Virus record (IMG/VR): IMGVR_UViG_3300045136_000054
Location: 1-64,000 of that record
Source: a virus
Length of the DNA: 64,000 nucleotides
Direction: 5' to 3' (one strand)
Made by a program: the position numbers and the translations under genes. Shown here piece by piece: positions 36,405-44,310 of this stretch (position 1 is its first letter; each line of letters opens with the position of its first letter). A model generated the notes under the pieces. That model was not told the DNA's origin, did no database searches, and was given only the letters and a program-made list of their open reading frames with translations.

Positions 36405-37073
36405 ATGCTATTATGTAATTTTTGTTATAAAGAATGTAAGAATTCTAATTCACTAAAAAATCATGAGAGACGTTGTAAAAATAATCCTAATAGACAAGTA
36501 CCAAGACCAAGTGATAAATGGTATGAAAGTATGCATTCTAGAAAAGGACATGGTTCTAATCAATTCACAAAAGCTAAAGAAACTGGAATTCCTGTTTTCA
36601 TTAGTGATGAATCAAGAGCAAAGATGGGTAAAAGTGGAAAAAATAGAATATGGACAAAAGCTCTTAGAGAACAACATTCTAGGGCAATGAAGTTGGCTGT
36701 TAAAAATAATCCAGAATCATACACATCTTCTAATAGAGGAAGAGCAAAACAAATAACAAAATATGGTTTAAAATTTATTGGAAAATGGGAACTTGAGTTT
36801 TATGAATATTGCTTAAATAAATCTATAATTATAGAAAGGTGTTTTAATTCATTTGAATATGAATGGAATGGAATTAGACAGTACTATCCAGATTTTTATT
36901 TACCACAATTGGATGTATTTATTGAGGTTAAAGGATACGAAACAGACAGAGATAGAGCAAAATGGCAACAATTTCCAAGAAAATTAATAGTTATTAAGAA
37001 AAAAGAAATCGCCGAAATACGAAATGGAACATATGCGGGTTTGCAATTTAATGATAAAATACCGAACTCATAA
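36405..37073 (+). CDS. Homing-endonuclease-like protein (Vsr/PD-(D/E)xK type) with N-terminal zinc finger
   Basis: 222 residues. N-terminal finger CNFCYKECKNSNSLKNHERR-C, a basic middle, then FEYEWNGIRQYYPDFYLP and LDVFIEVKGYE, which gives PD...ExK as in Vsr-like phage endonucleases. Strong ribosome-binding site AAAAGGAGGG and late promoter octamer upstream. It sits inside a tRNA-Met gene and its stop overlaps the anticodon loop, consistent with a mobile endonuclease that targets that tRNA sequence. Confidence 0.8.
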   Translation: MLLCNFCYKECKNSNSLKNHERRCKNNPNRQVPRPSDKWYESMHSRKGHGSNQFTKAKETGIPVFISDESRAKMGKSGKNRIWTKALREQHSRAMKLAVKNNPESYTSSNRGRAKQITKYGLKFIGKWELEFYEYCLNKSIIIERCFNSFEYEWNGIRQYYPDFYLPQLDVFIEVKGYETDRDRAKWQQFPRKLIVIKKKEIAEIRNGTYAGLQFNDKIPNS

Positions 37074-37203
37074 TTCGAAATATGTCGGTTCAAATCCGAG
37101 AGGGCCCACCAAACACAAAGGAAGATATAATGGGAAATAATCTACATTGGAGATAATTTGAAGGTGAATATGGAATGTGTGAAGTTTACGAATGGAGGAA
37201 ATA

Positions 37204-37371
37204 ATGAATAATATGGTACGAGTATTAATGAAACGTGAAGATATGACAGAGCAGGAAGTCATTCAGTGGATCAAAGATGCAACAAAAGATATGTCTGATC
37301 CAGAAGAGCTTCTTTATGAAGAATTTGGTTTAGAACCAGATTATATTTTTGATTTGTTGGAGTTTGTATAA
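37204..37371 (+). CDS. Small acidic protein of unknown function
   Basis: 55 residues with ribosome-binding site TGGAGGAAATA. Acidic (KRED...DPEELLYEEFGLEPD), helical. Stop is 2 bp before the next start, so coupled. Confidence 0.6.
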   Translation: MNNMVRVLMKREDMTEQEVIQWIKDATKDMSDPEELLYEEFGLEPDYIFDLLEFV

Positions 37372-37373
37372 TT

Positions 37374-37616
37374 ATGAAACATATACCTATTAATAGAGAA
37401 TTAGTTAAAGAATCATGGAAAGGATCTTCAGATCCAAATGATTTATCTGGTATTGCTACGTTTGTAGTAAATAGTCAAGAATTTAGTTTTAAGTTAGAAA
37501 ACTTTAATGATTTTCAGAAAATAGGAACTATATTAGATATTGTTTCAGATATGATTAGTTATAGAATTAAATCACGTATTTTAAATAAAATTGAAAAAGT
37601 TATTAAAGAAAATTAA
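37374..37616 (+). CDS. Small protein of unknown function
   Basis: 80 residues, contains GIATFVVNSQEFSFKLENF and a helical C-terminus. No recognised family. Confidence 0.6.
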   Translation: MKHIPINRELVKESWKGSSDPNDLSGIATFVVNSQEFSFKLENFNDFQKIGTILDIVSDMISYRIKSRILNKIEKVIKEN

Positions 37617-37637
37617 AATTATTGAAGGAGATATATT

Positions 37638-37910
37638 ATGAGTGGTGGTGTATTTGATTATGCATATATGTATGTGTCTAGATTTGCTGATGAGTTGGAA
37701 TTGAAAATAGAAAATAGAAAAACAGCAAATGAATGGGGTGAAACGTATTATGATTATTCAGATGAAGTTATCAATAAACTGAATGAAATTTTAAAAGATG
37801 CAAGACGTATTTCTTCTCTAATGAAAGAAGTGGAGTGGCTTTATTCTGGTGACACAGGTGAAGACACATTTTTAGAAAGAGTTAATAGGATTGAGAAAAA
37901 TGGATTTTAG
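37638..37910 (+). CDS. Conserved phage protein of unknown function
   Basis: 90 residues, ribosome-binding site GAAGGAGATAT. Begins MSGGVFDYAYMYVSRFADEL and ends ...EWLYSGDTGEDTFLERV, a pattern I recall from many phage and bacterial proteins of this length but without function. Overlaps the next gene by 11 bp. Confidence 0.7.
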   Translation: MSGGVFDYAYMYVSRFADELELKIENRKTANEWGETYYDYSDEVINKLNEILKDARRISSLMKEVEWLYSGDTGEDTFLERVNRIEKNGF

Positions 37911-38223
37911 AACTGAATCGCAATATATTCAAGAATTAGAAGAATTATGGCAATTATTGAATTTGTATAAACAACATGCATTACGATATGCTTGGTTGAG
38001 AAATCGATTACAAGTACGACATGAGAAAATGCCATTATCTGGAAAAAAACGTGTTCGTTTAGTTATACGTAAAGGTTATGAATTTATTGATGGAGATGAC
38101 CCATCTGAATCAAAATTTATAGATCAAAAACTTTTTGATGAATCTGAACGTGTAGCAGTCGATGCTGTTATTGATTCTGCTATTAAAGCTTCTATTGATA
38201 AAGTAATGATAAAATCAAAATAA
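37900..38223 (+). CDS. Helical protein of unknown function
   Basis: 107 residues from ATG 37900. Basic middle (RLQVRHEKMPLSGKKRVRLV). Two bases before the radical-SAM-like gene. No family recognised. Confidence 0.6.
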   Translation: MDFRTESQYIQELEELWQLLNLYKQHALRYAWLRNRLQVRHEKMPLSGKKRVRLVIRKGYEFIDGDDPSESKFIDQKLFDESERVAVDAVIDSAIKASIDKVMIKSK

Positions 38224-38225
38224 AA

Positions 38226-39380
38226 ATGAAAACTGCTAAAATTTTTGAGAATGATACCATTAAGAGTCTTATCTCTGACGATTATAACTTTAGATTTAAT
38301 AAAGTGTCAGGTTATTTTGCACGTTGGGGTAAAACGTTTGATGATGATCCAAAATGGTCTCCATTTGGTCCGGAAATCCTAGATCTAGAAGTATCCACGG
38401 TCTGCTCTGGTACAGATCAAGGTCCATGTAAACATTGTTATAAATCAAATACCCCAAAGGGTGAGTACATGTCTTTTGAAACATTTAAATCTATTTTAGA
38501 TAAAATGCCAAAGACATTGACGCAAATTGCATTTGGTATTGGTGATATGGATAGTTGTCCTGATCTTGTTAAGATGTTTGAATATTGTAGAGAAAATGGA
38601 ATTATTCCAAATATTACTATTAATGGTTATGGTTTGACAGATGAATGGGTTTCTATCCTTGCTAAATATTGTGGTGGAATTGCTGTTAGTTTATATCATG
38701 ATAAGGATGTTTGTTATAACGCAATTGCTAAACTGAATGAAGCAGGTATTGTTCAATGTAATATTCACCAAGTTGTTGCTGAAGAAACATTAGAAAAATG
38801 TCATCACCTAATTGAAGATGCTGCTAATGATGAACGACTTAAAAATCATCTAAAAGCAGTAATGTTCCTAACTCTTAAACCAAAAGGTAAACGTAATGGA
38901 ATGAACATTGTTAAAGACGTTGCAAAATATAAAGGTTTAATTGATCATGCATTAGATATGGGAGTACAGATTGGTTTCGATTCATGTTCTGCTCCAATTT
39001 TTCTACAAGCAATGAAGTATGATAAGAATTTTGATAAGTATGTCCAAATGGTTGAGTCATGTGAAAGTGGATTGTTCTCAAGCTATATTAACGTAGATGG
39101 AGTGTATTGGCATTGTTCATTTACTGAAGATCAACCAGGTTGGGAAGGTATTAACGTACTTGAAGCAGAAGATTTTGTCAAAGATGTTTGGATGGCAAAT
39201 GAGACACGTAAATTTAGGGATAAATTAATCAAACAAGACAATTCACATATTTGCAACGATTGTCGTTTGTGTCCAGTTTATGATTTGTATAATTCTGATA
39301 TCGGTAATGCATCTAATACAACATATCATCAAATTAGAGAAATTAAAGCCGAACAAAGAATTGAATTTAGAGCTAAATGA
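38226..39380 (+). CDS. Radical-SAM-like protein with C-terminal Cys cluster (SPASM/Twitch-like)
   Basis: 384 residues. VSTVCSGTDQGPCKHCYKS gives a Cx7Cx2C arrangement, a widened version of the Cx3Cx2C [4Fe-4S] motif, followed by QIAFGIGDMDS (GGE-like region). The C-terminal WHCSFTEDQPG...CNDCRLCPVYD supplies Cys for an auxiliary cluster. Such enzymes often modify peptides. An 18-codon ORF and two proteins with the FVSNSSSSSF N-terminus follow directly. Better GC-ending codon use than neighbours. Confidence 0.8.
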   Translation: MKTAKIFENDTIKSLISDDYNFRFNKVSGYFARWGKTFDDDPKWSPFGPEILDLEVSTVCSGTDQGPCKHCYKSNTPKGEYMSFETFKSILDKMPKTLTQIAFGIGDMDSCPDLVKMFEYCRENGIIPNITINGYGLTDEWVSILAKYCGGIAVSLYHDKDVCYNAIAKLNEAGIVQCNIHQVVAEETLEKCHHLIEDAANDERLKNHLKAVMFLTLKPKGKRNGMNIVKDVAKYKGLIDHALDMGVQIGFDSCSAPIFLQAMKYDKNFDKYVQMVESCESGLFSSYINVDGVYWHCSFTEDQPGWEGINVLEAEDFVKDVWMANETRKFRDKLIKQDNSHICNDCRLCPVYDLYNSDIGNASNTTYHQIREIKAEQRIEFRAK

Positions 39381-39409
39381 CACGGAGCCACAAACAGAGA
39401 GGATACACA

Positions 39410-39466
39410 ATGAAAGTATACGAACGAATCTTCCTGAAAGATTGGCATATTGAAGAAGAAAAATGA
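39410..39466 (+). CDS. 18-residue peptide downstream of the radical-SAM gene
   Basis: MKVYERIFLKDWHIEEEK, with ribosome-binding site AGAGGATACACA. Position 29 bp after a radical-SAM-like enzyme would suit a modified-peptide precursor, but such a short frame can occur by chance. Confidence 0.4.
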   Translation: MKVYERIFLKDWHIEEEK

Positions 39467-39533
39467 TAACAAGCATGAAAAATATACTTAATATATGATA
39501 TTGTACTAGAATATTAATAAGGAGAAATTAAAA

Positions 39534-40004
39534 ATGAAAATCAGAGCAGGATTTGTGAGCAATAGTTCATCATCAAGTTTTATTGTTATCAATTCTGATA
39601 AAATAGACAATTTTAATCCAAAAATTTTTAAATGGGATGGAGATCATATTGTCGTCGATGATGACTTTGGTGAAACAGAATTTGGTTGGCAAGAGAAAAT
39701 ATATAATGATGTTGGAAGTAAAGTAATATTTTCATATTTACAAGCATTGTATTCAGGAGAACTTAGTGATCAAAGAGTACAGATGTTAGAAAATGTACTT
39801 AAAGAATATACAGGTGCTAAAGGTATTATTTGGAAAATTAGTATTCATGATGATGAACAATCAGGCCTTATATATAGTTATATAGATCATCAATCAAATG
39901 CAACTGAAGATATGAATACAGAAATGTTTGATAGTAATGAACATCTAAAATCATTTTTATTTAATGATAAGTCATTTATACATAATGACAATGATAATCA
40001 TTAA
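39534..40004 (+). CDS. FVSNSSSSSF-motif protein A
   Basis: 156 residues starting MKIRAGFVSNSSSSSFIVIN. This N-terminal motif also opens the next gene and occurs in bacterial and phage proteins I recall, without known role. The remainder is acidic (CFNP-like metal sites absent). Strong ribosome-binding site AAGGAGAAA. Adjacent to the radical-SAM-like gene. Confidence 0.75.
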   Translation: MKIRAGFVSNSSSSSFIVINSDKIDNFNPKIFKWDGDHIVVDDDFGETEFGWQEKIYNDVGSKVIFSYLQALYSGELSDQRVQMLENVLKEYTGAKGIIWKISIHDDEQSGLIYSYIDHQSNATEDMNTEMFDSNEHLKSFLFNDKSFIHNDNDNH

Positions 40005-40054
40005 TCTAATGATAGAATATTTAACAAACATTGTTAAAATAGGAGAGATGTCTA

Positions 40055-40612
40055 ATGAAGATTAGAATGGGTTTTGTTAGTAATAGTTCTAGTTCTAGTT
40101 TTATAGTTGCTGTTCCTAAAAACATGGAATTAAATGTAGAAAATGTTATTTTTATGTTGTGGCCAGATGTTAAGGATCATAATAATTTAAAATTTAATTA
40201 TTATTCTGAAAATAGCGTAAATGCTATTGATGTAGCTATAAGAGTTTTAGATGATTTAAAGTTGGCCGAAAAAGATAAAAATAACGAAAAAATGATTAAA
40301 GAATCTTTAAATGGATTGTATTATAAAAATAACATTCTTTTTAAAGATGTTGGCTCACCTCCAACAATTACAGATGATTTATACAAATTGCCAGTTGAGG
40401 AATTTAAAAATATTTTAGATAAATTTGAAAAGGATAGAGATGAATTTAATAGTAAAATTTATGATATATTTTTAAAACATAATTCAGATTGTGATATTTA
40501 CGTTTTAAATTATAGTGATAATAATGGTGAATTTGAAACTATTATGGAACACGGCGGAATATTTGATGATATGATAAAACGTGGGAATGCATTAATGATA
40601 AATAATCACTAA
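40055..40612 (+). CDS. FVSNSSSSSF-motif protein B
   Basis: 185 residues starting MKIRMGFVSNSSSSSFIVAV. Outside the first 18 residues it shows little similarity to protein A, so the N-terminal motif behaves like a shared tag or processing signal. Ribosome-binding site AGGAGAGATG. Confidence 0.75.
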   Translation: MKIRMGFVSNSSSSSFIVAVPKNMELNVENVIFMLWPDVKDHNNLKFNYYSENSVNAIDVAIRVLDDLKLAEKDKNNEKMIKESLNGLYYKNNILFKDVGSPPTITDDLYKLPVEEFKNILDKFEKDRDEFNSKIYDIFLKHNSDCDIYVLNYSDNNGEFETIMEHGGIFDDMIKRGNALMINNH

Positions 40613-40729
40613 GGAGAAAATATCTGAATAATCATGTTGATATAAAAATGTTTATTAATGAACTAAAAGTATGATATAACATTAATATTATTAATGAATA
40701 AATAAAATTAAAAAATGAGGTAGCATAAT

Positions 40730-41194
40730 TTGAAAACTAAAATATTATTTAAAGATTATGAAGAATTAAAAAATTATGTAGGTAAAGAAATAGGAAAAAG
40801 TGAACAATTTCTAATAACACAGAAATTTGTAAACGATTTTGCATTTGCTGTATATGATACTCAATGGATACATATTGATCCAGAAAGATGTGAAAAAGAA
40901 TCTCCATTTGGATCAAAACCAGTTATGCATGGATTATTAGGAATTGCTTTATTAACACATCTTTATAAAGAAACGCTTGAATTACCACCATTTTCTGCAC
41001 AAATAAATTGTGCAATTGAAGATGCTAAATTTTTAAAACCCGTATTTGTTGGTGATGTTGTTTATGGAACGTTTAAATTGCAAAAATTGGGAATAAGAAA
41101 AACTTTTTCACAATTAACATGGTTAAATAGTTTATACAATCAGAAAAATGAATTATGTTTATATGCTGTTATGTTAAATAGACGTTATCATTAA
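40730..41194 (+). CDS. MaoC-like (R)-specific hydratase/dehydratase
   Basis: 154 residues from TTG 40730 (AATGAGGTAGC upstream). The hydratase-2 signature is clear: [20 protein letters not shown] (D-x4-H catalytic pair) and [17 protein letters not shown]. MaoC-type enzymes hydrate/dehydrate enoyl-CoA or enoyl-ACP; with FabI and FabF encoded in this window it may serve as the dehydration step of an elongation cycle. Its stop is 2 bp before the CCA-adding enzyme. Confidence 0.9.
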   Translation: MKTKILFKDYEELKNYVGKEIGKSEQFLITQKFVNDFAFAVYDTQWIHIDPERCEKESPFGSKPVMHGLLGIALLTHLYKETLELPPFSAQINCAIEDAKFLKPVFVGDVVYGTFKLQKLGIRKTFSQLTWLNSLYNQKNELCLYAVMLNRRYH

Positions 41195-41196
41195 AA

Positions 41197-42273
41197 ATGA
41201 AAATTTATTCTGTTGGTGGAGCCGTTAGAGATAAACTTCTAGGTTTTGATTCCAAAGATCGCGATTGGGTTATTGTTGGTGCTACTGAACAAGATATTTT
41301 AACTCTTGAATCCCAAGGTTATACTCGTGTTGATACTGACTTTCCAGTTTATCTTCACCCTGAAACTAAAGAAGAATATGCTCTAGCTAGGCGAGAGCGA
41401 AAAAATGGGATAGGTTATAATGGATTTTCTTGGTCAACTGAAAATGTGTCACTTGAAGAAGACCTATCTAGGCGTGATCTTACGATCAATGCTATGGCTA
41501 TCTGTCCTAATACCGGTGAGATTATTGACCCATTTGGTGGTCAAAAAGATCTAAAAGATGGTATTCTTAGACATGTATCAGCAGCATTTGCTGAAGATCC
41601 TTTACGTGTACTTAGAGTTGCACGATTTGCTGCTCGTTATGGATTCAGTGTAGATCCTGATACTATGTCTCTAATGTCACGTATGGTGACAATGGGTGAA
41701 CTTGATCATCTAACACCTGAAAGAGTTTGGAAAGAATTAGAAAAACTACTTCTTGAAAATGATATGATTTGGGGACTTGAAATTCTTGACCAATGTGGTG
41801 CTCTTAATCGACTTTTTGGATTTGAATTATTAGACACTGATAAAAAATTACTAGATAAAGCGATGTTAACAGATGCACCTATTGAATCACTTTGTACTGT
41901 TCTTTTTAGAAACTGTGATATCAATAAACTAGAAACGATTATAAAATTTCCATCTTCTGTTAAAGAAACAATAGAACTTTATCAAAAATATCATGATTTT
42001 ATTATTGTTTTTGATAGACTTTTATCAAAAGAAAAAATTGATATTCTTAAAAATATAGGTGCTTTAAGGCAATCATTAACTTTTAAATATTTAATGATTG
42101 CCTGCGCTATAACATCTTCTTTTAGAGATGCTATGATAGATATTGAACAATCGATTATACTTTTAAAAAATATCAATTATGAAAAGCTTCTTAAGAATGT
42201 TCCAAATTCAGAAAAAGCTAAAGTTGTATTTAATAAACAGTTAACTATATTGGAAAATAAATATGTTATTTGA
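41197..42273 (+). CDS. cca: CCA-adding enzyme (tRNA nucleotidyltransferase)
   Basis: 358 residues. Class II nucleotidyltransferase head: [23 protein letters not shown] (the DxD metal site), [10 protein letters not shown], ..[20 protein letters not shown]. It restores 3' CCA on tRNAs. Most tRNA genes here encode CCA, but tRNA-Ser(GGA) and tRNA-Asn at 60407 do not, so the enzyme has direct targets. GC-richer codons in the first two thirds than in the last third, which reads more like the rest of the phage. Confidence 0.93.
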   Translation: MKIYSVGGAVRDKLLGFDSKDRDWVIVGATEQDILTLESQGYTRVDTDFPVYLHPETKEEYALARRERKNGIGYNGFSWSTENVSLEEDLSRRDLTINAMAICPNTGEIIDPFGGQKDLKDGILRHVSAAFAEDPLRVLRVARFAARYGFSVDPDTMSLMSRMVTMGELDHLTPERVWKELEKLLLENDMIWGLEILDQCGALNRLFGFELLDTDKKLLDKAMLTDAPIESLCTVLFRNCDINKLETIIKFPSSVKETIELYQKYHDFIIVFDRLLSKEKIDILKNIGALRQSLTFKYLMIACAITSSFRDAMIDIEQSIILLKNINYEKLLKNVPNSEKAKVVFNKQLTILENKYVI

Positions 42274-42445
42274 AATTTTTCATCAAAAACCAACAGAAAC
42301 ATTAATAAATTTTCTTGAGCTTAATCTTTTAGATTTAGTTGATGATTTAATAAATAAAGGTATTATTAACAATAATAATATTGATTATGTATATGATAAA
42401 ATTTATCAAATTTTAAATGATTTTGATGAAAATATGTATATTTAA
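42263..42445 (+). CDS. Small acidic protein of unknown function
   Basis: 60 residues, overlapping the cca stop by 11 bp. Acidic, helical. No recognised domain. Confidence 0.5.
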   Translation: MLFEIFHQKPTETLINFLELNLLDLVDDLINKGIINNNNIDYVYDKIYQILNDFDENMYI

Positions 42446-42509
42446 TAATATTTTTTACATTTTTAATAAATAAAATTAAATATTTTATTAATACGTAGGG
42501 TAAAACAAA

Positions 42510-42782
42510 ATGAAAAAAACATTTAAACAGTTTATTAATGAATCTTATTTAACTAAGCTATTTACAAAAGCTGAAGCTAAAGAGATTTTTGATTATCTAA
42601 CAAATGGGACTGAACCAAGTGAATCTGCTGAAGAAAAATTATATCTTTATTTAGAAGATGAAATGCCATATTCAGTCAAAAAGGCTAGAGATAGTACACC
42701 AGAAGAATTTTATACTAAATATTTTAGTAAAATGTCAGAAAAAGAAATTAGAGATTGGATTAATGAACGTACAGAAAAATAA
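42510..42782 (+). CDS. Candidate packaged protein, N-terminus MKKTFKQFINES
   Basis: 90 residues. MKKTFKQFINE closely matches the T4 internal-protein capsid-targeting sequence (MKTYQEFINE/A in IPI-IPIII), with the protease cut expected after the Glu. The mature part would be an acidic 79-residue helical protein. First of a run of such genes between 42.5 and 49 kb. Confidence 0.7.
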   Translation: MKKTFKQFINESYLTKLFTKAEAKEIFDYLTNGTEPSESAEEKLYLYLEDEMPYSVKKARDSTPEEFYTKYFSKMSEKEIRDWINERTEK

Positions 42783-42795
42783 AGGAGATTAAATA

Positions 42796-43302
42796 ATGAA
42801 ACTTAAAGAACTTTTAAAAGAAGTATATAATATTGATGAATTGTCAAGTCATGCATCAAAATCTAAAAAAACTATTCAAAAAGTACGTGAAGTAACATCG
42901 AAAAAAGAAAATGTTATTGTTGATGATAAAGAATATAAAGTTGTACGTTCTTTACAACATTCAGAATTAAAAAAGGGAATGATTGTTTTAGCAACATATA
43001 ATGCGTATAATCAAGGTGCTGAAGTTTATGAAATTTTAGGTTTAACAGATGATGATGAAAAATATGGTGAAGGTGGTATAAAATTTGATTCTGTTAGAGA
43101 ATTATTAAAAAATAAAAATGCAAAATCGTTAAAAGAGTTAGAAGATATTCAATCAAAAAATAAATATGGTTATCATTCCTATTTATATGTTCGTGATTTA
43201 AACGATAAAGAAGAGGGTCCATGGTTTTATCTTTATAATGGATTTTGGTCACGCGGAAGTGGTGCAGAAAAATTATCATTCTGGTTATTAGAAGAGGTTT
43301 AA
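42796..43302 (+). CDS. Candidate packaged protein, N-terminus MKLKELLKE
   Basis: 168 residues, ribosome-binding site AAAGGAGATT. Start MKLKELLKEVYN resembles the capsid-targeting family. Middle contains YKVVRSLQHSELKKGMIVLA, a small beta domain; end has GPWFYLYNGFWSRGSGAEK. No known fold recognised. Confidence 0.65.
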   Translation: MKLKELLKEVYNIDELSSHASKSKKTIQKVREVTSKKENVIVDDKEYKVVRSLQHSELKKGMIVLATYNAYNQGAEVYEILGLTDDDEKYGEGGIKFDSVRELLKNKNAKSLKELEDIQSKNKYGYHSYLYVRDLNDKEEGPWFYLYNGFWSRGSGAEKLSFWLLEEV

Positions 43303-43318
43303 TAAAGAAATATAAATT

Positions 43319-43439
43319 ATGAAAATATCAGAATTATTATTTTGATAGACGTTCAATAGTAAATGGTTTAACAAAAAATGAAGCTATTTATTATCAAAAA
43401 CGCGAATGGGAAAGATTAGCTAAAAATAAACGAACATGA
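43319..43439 (+). pseudogene. Frameshifted remnant of a capsid-targeting-type gene
   Basis: ATG at 43319 gives MKISELLF then stops; a shift at the T run resumes a frame ending GLTKNEAIYYQKREWERLAK. The N-terminus is of the same MKxSELLx class as its neighbours, so this looks like a decayed member. Confidence 0.5.
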
Positions 43440-43483
43440 AATTATTATAAATATTTTTAATATTTAAATATAGGAAATAACTG

Positions 43484-43512
43484 TTTACTTTTTAGAAAAA
43501 TCTATATATAAT
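43484..43512 (+). promoter_or_regulatory. Promoter of tRNA operon 1 (TTTACT - 17 - TATAAT)
   Basis: TTTACT 43484-43489, TATAAT 43507-43512, 17 bp spacing. Transcription would start near 43519, 31 bp before the leader ORF. Confidence 0.85.
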
Positions 43513-43549
43513 ACCAATATAGTAAATTTTTAATAGGAGCAAGCAATAA

Positions 43550-43639
43550 ATGTTTAACATTACTTCAATCTCAATCATGACTATTCGGGTTACCGGAACA
43601 GGTCGTGTTGATCGCGATGAACGCGGGGAGGATATTTAA
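43550..43639 (+). CDS. Leader peptide 1 of the Gly/Glu/Asp/Arg tRNA operon
   Basis: 29 codons with ribosome-binding site ATAGGAGCAAG, placed between a sigma70-like promoter and an intrinsic terminator that precedes the tRNA cluster. Codons 13-28 encode R V T G T G R V D R D E R G E D: 12 of 16 are Arg, Gly, Asp or Glu, exactly the four amino acids of the downstream tRNAs. It uses CGG, CGT, CGC, GGA, GGG, GGT, GAA, GAG and GAT, several rare in this AT-rich genome. Role as an attenuator leader is inferred. Confidence 0.75.
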   Translation: MFNITSISIMTIRVTGTGRVDRDERGEDI

Positions 43640-43643
43640 TGTG

Positions 43644-43686
43644 AGCTCTAAGTTAAGATTTTTTATCTAAACTTAGGGCTTTTTTA
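43644..43686 (+). terminator. Intrinsic terminator / attenuator of tRNA operon 1
   Basis: AGCTCTAAGTTAAGAT pairs with ATCTAAACTTAGGGCT (one G-U and one mismatch), loop of T, followed by TTTTTT. It starts 4 bp after the leader stop and lies 25 bp before tRNA-Gly, so readthrough is needed for cluster expression. I found no strong alternative pairing partner inside leader 1. Confidence 0.85.
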
Positions 43687-43711
43687 AAAGAAGCCCTAAA
43701 TTGTTTTATAT

Positions 43712-43786
43712 GCGTGGTAAGTGTCATTGGTTACACGTCTGGCTTCCAACCAGAAATAAGGAGTTCGATTCTCCTACCCCGCACCA
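43712..43786 (+). tRNA. tRNA-Gly (anticodon TCC)
   Basis: Acceptor GCGTGGT/ACCCCGC with a U4-C69 mismatch, D-arm GTGT..ACAC with GG, anticodon stem TCTGG/CCAGA, loop CTTCCAA, T-loop TTCGATT, CCA encoded. Reads GGA/GGG. First tRNA of operon 1. Confidence 0.9.
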
Positions 43787-43819
43787 AATGTGTTAAGTTC
43801 TTTTACAATTTAGAGAAAT

Positions 43820-43890
43820 ATCCCATGAGGCAGCTAGTGACGCCATTGGGCCTCAAAAGGGACCGGGGGCAGAACTGGTACGGGATACCA
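43820..43890 (+). other. Degenerate tRNA-like sequence in operon 1
   Basis: 71 bases ending GGGATACCA with acceptor ATCCCAT/ACGGGAT (one mismatch), short D-stem GGC/GCC with an AG-type D-loop, and T-stem ACCGG/CTGGT whose loop is GGGCAGAA, similar to the altered T-loops of other tRNAs here. I could not draw a normal anticodon stem, so it is either a decayed tRNA or an unusual RNA. Confidence 0.4.
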
Positions 43891-43898
43891 AAAATATG

Positions 43899-43972
43899 GA
43901 CCGTGAGCAGCTGGCGCAGGCGACCAGACCTTCAATCTGGGAAGAGGAGTTCGAATCTCCTACGGTCTACCA
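43899..43972 (+). tRNA. tRNA-Glu (anticodon TTC)
   Basis: Acceptor GACCGTG/TACGGTC, anticodon stem CCAGA/TCTGG, loop CCTTCAA, T-arm AGGAG TTCGAAT CTCCT, encoded CCA. The D-arm is irregular, as in many Glu tRNAs. Confidence 0.88.
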
Positions 43973-43981
43973 ATATGTTAT

Positions 43982-44058
43982 GCGTGTATAGTGTTTAATG
44001 GTTAGCACGAAACGTTGCCAACGTTTAAGTCCCAGTTCGAATCTGGGTACCCGCACCA
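43982..44058 (+). tRNA. tRNA-Gly (anticodon GCC)
   Basis: Acceptor GCGTGTA/TACCCGC with the same U4-C69 mismatch as tRNA-Gly(TCC), anticodon stem AAACG/CGTTT, loop TTGCCAA, T-loop TTCGAAT, CCA encoded. Confidence 0.9.
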
Positions 44059-44070
44059 AATTTTTTATTA

Positions 44071-44145
44071 GGTCTATTCGTATATGGGTTATTATGGTGG
44101 CTTGTCACGCCATTGAACCGGGTTCGAGTCCCGGATAGACCGCCA
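44071..44145 (+). tRNA. tRNA-Asp (anticodon GTC)
   Basis: Acceptor GGTCTAT/ATAGACC, anticodon stem GTGGC/GCCAT, loop TTGTCAC, T-arm CCGGG TTCGAGT CCCGG, G73 and CCA encoded. Canonical. Confidence 0.92.
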
Positions 44146-44150
44146 TCTGA

Positions 44151-44226
44151 ACCACCATAGTGTTAATAATGAGCATAATAGACTGTCAATCTATAAGGAT
44201 GGGAGCATGACCCTTTGGTGGTGCCA
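44151..44226 (+). tRNA. tRNA-Asp-like (anticodon GTC) with altered T-loop
   Basis: Acceptor ACCACCA/TGGTGGT (perfect), anticodon stem ATAGA/TCTAT, loop CTGTCAA, GCCA end. The T-loop is AGCATGA in place of TTCRANN, flanked by TGGG/CCC. C56 and a purine 57 are kept while 54/58 are A/T, the reverse of the usual T/A. The D-loop lacks GG. Second Asp isoacceptor next to a normal one. Confidence 0.8.
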
Positions 44227-44227
44227 T

Positions 44228-44307
44228 CTCGATGTATACCCTCTGGCTACGAACCAGTTGAAAGGTTAATTGGAAACATGCAGGTTCGAATCCTGTCATC
44301 GAGGCCA
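44228..44307 (+). tRNA. tRNA-Arg (anticodon ACG), no conventional D-arm
   Basis: Acceptor CTCGATG/CATCGAG, T-arm GCAGG TTCGAAT CCTGT, GCCA end. Anticodon hairpin CTGG CTACGAA CCAG. Where a D-arm should be there is only TATACCCT, and 22 bases with GG lie between anticodon arm and T-arm. ACC before and GGT after the anticodon hairpin can pair. The next tRNA has the same plan with compensating changes. Confidence 0.75.
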
Positions 44308-44310
44308 ATT

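Larger units (their letters stand above)
36330..37111 (+). tRNA. tRNA-Met (anticodon CAT) interrupted by an endonuclease gene
   Basis: The 5' half at 36330-36362 has acceptor GGGTCTT, D-arm GCTC..GAGC and anticodon-stem strand GCGGACT. The 3' half at about 37067-37111 has loop CTCATAA with anticodon CAT, then T-arm (TCGGTTCAAATCCGA) and AGGGCCCACCA, which pairs with the 5' acceptor. About 700 bp between them hold the endonuclease gene, whose TAA stop lies in the anticodon loop. A joined product would have four anticodon-stem pairs. Only ~45 bp lie outside the ORF, too little for a normal group I intron, so the gene may be inactive unless spliced unusually. Confidence 0.75.

Noticed and set aside
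36363-37066. Group I intron inside tRNA-Met
   Set aside because: Only about 45 bp lie outside the endonuclease ORF and the 3' junction does not end in G, so I cannot place a group I core. Kept as an endonuclease insertion.
43714-43998. Plus-strand open frame across tRNA-Gly to tRNA-Gly
   Set aside because: It is a chance frame through structured tRNA sequence.
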